Origin: Phycisphaerae bacterium
Lineage (GTDB): Bacteria; Planctomycetota; Phycisphaerae; Sedimentisphaerales; SM23-30
NCBI GenBank assembly: GCA_021736565.1
Contig: JAIPFO010000043.1
Location: forward strand, 1 to 15,792
Direction of reading: 5' to 3'
DNA: 15,792 nucleotides
Below are positions 13,911 through 15,792 of the stretch, one piece after another. Made by a program: the position numbers and the translations under genes. The notes beneath the pieces were generated by a model. The model searched no databases and was not told the DNA's origin. It worked only from the letters and a program-made list of their open reading frames with translations. Position 1 is the stretch's first letter, and each line of letters begins with the position of its first letter.

Positions 13911-14513
13911 ATGACTACTGCATTTTTGATCAGTAATTTCATCAAGTTGTTTTTTTTATTGTCACCGTTTTCGATGATCTCTGTTTTCCTGACCTTCGCC
14001 AAAGGCCTGGATCATAAGGAACGGAAAATGGCCGTCGGACGAACAATATTAACTGTTATCATCGTCTGCTTCACTTTGCTCTGGTTTGGCAATTCAATTC
14101 TATCCTTGCTCGGGATCAGCCTGGACGGCTTTCGTATCGGGGCAGGAACCGTGCTGTTTATGACCGCGATATCCCTCATACGCGGGACCTCGTTCTATGA
14201 GAAACCGGGGCCAGAGGATGATTTTGCAATCGTACCGCTGGGACTTCCCGTCATCGTAGGACCCGGCACAATAGGATACCTGCTGATCATCGGGGGCATC
14301 AAAGACCCAGATATTGAGCATGAACGTTTATTAGTCAGCCTGTCACTGGTTTGCGTCATACTCACACTGGCCCTGTTTCTTTATAGCTCTAACGCGATCG
14401 CCCGGATAATGGGAAAACGCGGCCTGGCGGTTTTGAGCAAGGTTACCGGATTGGTATTGGCCGCCATGTCCGCTGACATTGTCTTTACCGGGATCAAGAA
14501 TTTTATGGCATAG
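13911..14513 (+). CDS. MarC-family integral membrane protein
   Basis: 200-residue inner-membrane protein with six hydrophobic segments (about 5-25, 46-66, 73-95, 107-130, 139-160, 175-197), the usual MarC/YchE/YhgN size and layout. Family marks are AIVPLGLPVIVGPGTIGYL (starting about 106) in the fourth segment and FLTFAKGLDHKERK in the first loop. The first-segment motif is SPFSM here, where relatives commonly have D/NP-x-G. The function of the family is not settled; despite the name, E. coli MarC is not required for multiple antibiotic resistance. The ribosome site is weak (GAG 9 nt before ATG). It lies 158 bp after aroF with no clear terminator between. A tiny GTCTC/GAGAC hairpin (14513-14525) follows the stop. 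Confidence 0.9.
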   Translation: MTTAFLISNFIKLFFLLSPFSMISVFLTFAKGLDHKERKMAVGRTILTVIIVCFTLLWFGNSILSLLGISLDGFRIGAGTVLFMTAISLIRGTSFYEKPGPEDDFAIVPLGLPVIVGPGTIGYLLIIGGIKDPDIEHERLLVSLSLVCVILTLALFLYSSNAIARIMGKRGLAVLSKVTGLVLAAMSADIVFTGIKNFMA

Positions 14514-14525
14514 TCTCTTTGAGAC

Positions 14526-14876
14526 CATCGCCGTTGAATTTCACCATTTCGACGCTGTACCGGTCATGATAATTAAAAGTTTTATGTAACGCGCGATCGG
14601 GCAAATTACCTATCTTAACCCCGCATCATGATCGAAAATCAATTTTACCCTTTCGTGATGGTTGCGTCATAAGTCCATATTGCCAAGTAAAAACATCGAT
14701 TCAAGGCCAGGATCAACACTTCACAAATCTTTTCACGCTGGTGTCTTTCGTGACTTTTCAAAGAAAATGGCGGCCATTTCACGCGCCCCCCCTGAGCAAT
14801 GAACTCCACTTCAGGCCAGCCACGTCGAAATACGGCCGTATTGGGTGAAATTTTGCTTTCCTGAAGGCCGGTCATT
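14526..14876. other. Intergenic region without a supported gene
   Basis: I find no gene here. A 76-codon minus-strand frame (14645-14875) has no ribosome site and no known domain; part of it reads a degenerate CACGAAAGACAC sequence (about 14736-14756) that resembles the CACGAAG repeats at 8265 and 8364. No terminator or RNA gene is recognised. Confidence 0.4.
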
Positions 14877-14885
14877 TGGTATAAT
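14877..14885 (+). promoter_or_regulatory. Extended -10 promoter of the M6-type protease gene
   Basis: TGGTATAAT (14877-14885) is an extended -10 element. The -35 at 17 bp (TTTCCT) is weak, as is common for extended -10 promoters. Transcription would start near 14892, which leaves a leader of roughly 250 nt before the gene at 15146. Confidence 0.5.
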
Positions 14886-14891
14886 AGAGAT

Positions 14892-15145
14892 AGTAAAAGA
14901 AGGAGAATCGCGTACTCAAAAACTTTTTATCCTGATAACATCAGCGAAGGGTACTTTCGTACTTTTAACTCGTATAAACTAAACGAGTTCTATTGATCCC
15001 CCCGCAAGAAGTAATTTCCCGTCTTTGAAATCGCCCTTTAAATACGGAAAACGGGCTTCAATTTCCGGCGCGCCGGAAATGACGCTGGCGTCACGAGGAA
15101 CATATAAAAAAGTGCAAAAGTAGACAGCGAAGAAAAGGTGACGAA
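14892..15145 (+). ncRNA. Structured 5' leader of the M6-type protease gene
   Basis: Four stems are seen in order: AACTCG (14967-14972) with CGAGTT (14984-14989); CCCGT-TTT (15018-15025, one bulge) with AAA-ACGGG (15048-15055); the perfect 20-bp palindrome ATTTCCGGCG-CGCCGGAAAT (15061-15080); and TGACGC/GCGTCA (15080-15093, 2-nt loop). There is no T-run, so it is not a simple terminator. I could not match it to a known riboswitch. It may be a cis-acting RNA element, or part of it a REP-like repeat. Confidence 0.4.
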
Positions 15146-15792
15146 ATGAAGAGATATCACGAGATTTTTTTACGTTTACCACTGGCGATAACCCTTGTAA
15201 CCCTGTCCTCATTTTCAGCCTTTGGCGCCATTTATGATGGCCAGGAAATCGAGCTCACCCAGCCGGACGGGACAATGATTATCGTTAAAGGCTATGGCGA
15301 TGAGTTCTATGGCAGGTTTGAAAGTCTGGATGGCTATACGCTTGTTCGCAATGGCGATACCGGAGAAATGGTCTATGCCGATCTAAGTGACGATACCTTT
15401 GACCTTGTCCCGACAGACGTGGTCTATGACCACCGCAACCCGACCGACCCGAATCATCCTGATTTTGTCGCCCGCATGCACACCCGGCTGAGAGCGAAAG
15501 ACAACCCGCGTGGAAAACAAAATAGCCAGGGCCCGGCCCTTGGCAAACACCTGGACCTGAACAAGGAAGCGATTCGCCAAAAGCAGCAACAAAGACGGCA
15601 GGAACTGGGACTGATGACCGAATTGCAACCGGCCCAGGGGACCGGCGAGGTGACTTTTAACACCCTGGCAACAGAAACGCCGGCGCCCCTCTCCGGCGGA
15701 GTGGTCGGCCTGACGATCTTGGTTGATTTTTCAGACGCACCGGGTGGCACCATCAAGCGGTCACAAATCAATGATTTTTGCAATAAGATCGG
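15146..15792 (+). CDS. M6-family-type secreted metalloprotease, N-terminal part
   Basis: Open reading frame with no stop before the window end: 215 full codons. It starts MKRYHEIFLRLP and has a signal peptide of about 28 residues ending SAFGA, so it is exported. Residues 29-115 (YDGQEIELTQPDG, YGRFESLDGYTLV) match the N-terminal region seen in planctomycete M6 (immune-inhibitor-A-like) proteases. A Gln/Lys/Arg-rich linker follows (about 120-170). At about 191 GVVGLTILVDFSDAPG begins the protease domain, then the NDFCNKIG stretch typical of its first helix. The catalytic HExxH would lie beyond the window, so activity cannot be confirmed. AAGGTG lies 6 nt before the ATG at 15146. It has its own promoter and a long structured leader. 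Confidence 0.82.
   Translation, partial: MKRYHEIFLRLPLAITLVTLSSFSAFGAIYDGQEIELTQPDGTMIIVKGYGDEFYGRFESLDGYTLVRNGDTGEMVYADLSDDTFDLVPTDVVYDHRNPTDPNHPDFVARMHTRLRAKDNPRGKQNSQGPALGKHLDLNKEAIRQKQQQRRQELGLMTELQPAQGTGEVTFNTLATETPAPLSGGVVGLTILVDFSDAPGGTIKRSQINDFCNKI

Noticed and set aside
11117..14675. Perfect 12-mer GCGTCATAAGTC at 11117-11128 and 14664-14675 as a shared regulatory element.
   Set aside because: In 15.8 kb several matching 12-mer pairs are expected by chance, and the flanks do not align.
14645..14875. 76-codon minus-strand frame as a gene.
   Set aside because: No ribosome site, no domain, and part of it reads a degenerate CACGAAAGACAC repeat.
10332..15089. AATGACGCTGGC shared between the GT2 upstream region (10332-10343, inverted) and the M6 leader (15078-15089).
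   Set aside because: Only 12 bp match exactly and the flanks match poorly; chance is sufficient.
15079..15123. Short leader frame (15 codons including stop) before the M6-type gene.
   Set aside because: It starts inside the palindrome, has no ribosome site and has no informative codons.

Overview
This window reads as chromosomal DNA of a Planctomycetota-like bacterium, most plausibly class Phycisphaerae. The pointers are a PEP-CTERM exosortase substrate, a BlaI/M56 pair with a very large added sensor region, an M6-type secreted protease and a zinc-ribbon protein with a histone-H1-like lysine tail. The assignment is inference; there is no rRNA or other phylogenetic marker here beyond serS.

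Layout. 111-301: tRNA-Phe with its promoter, leader hairpin and intrinsic terminator. 335-4299 (minus): a BlaI-type repressor and an M56 (BlaR1-like) membrane metalloprotease whose outer part is a LamG domain, a parallel beta-helix and a long coiled coil; a 42-bp dyad operator lies over their promoter. 4447-4738: a 63-residue cysteine-rich protein. 4739-5409: no convincing gene. 5410-6273: PEP-CTERM protein with promoter and terminator. 6320-10294 (minus): a glycan/lipid assembly cluster in transcription order GT2 glycosyltransferase, LPG-synthase-type membrane protein, SAM methyltransferase, GT4 glycosyltransferase; two families of dispersed inverted repeats sit around the methyltransferase. 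10701-10940: zinc-ribbon/lysine-tail protein. 11321-14513: housekeeping genes serS, DAHP synthase (aroF) and a MarC-family membrane protein. 14880-15792: promoter, roughly 250-nt structured leader and the first 215 codons of an M6-type protease running off the window end.

How the genes fit together. The BlaI/M56 pair looks like a self-regulating sensor in which an outer-surface ligand, possibly a glycan, triggers proteolysis and derepression. The glycosyltransferase cluster probably builds a surface or lipid-linked glycan. The PEP-CTERM and M6 proteins are exported. No direct regulatory link between these blocks is visible: the operator dyad was not seen elsewhere in the window.

The most interesting items are the M56-LamG-beta-helix-coiled-coil architecture with its operator, a 285-bp nested inverted repeat (REPIN/MITE-like) that supplies a stop codon, a second repeat family translated into a protein tail, and a shared TTGCAATT promoter element found three times. 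Several starts were moved downstream of the longest open frame because the extra N-termini fall in operator or repeat DNA or lack a ribosome binding site.
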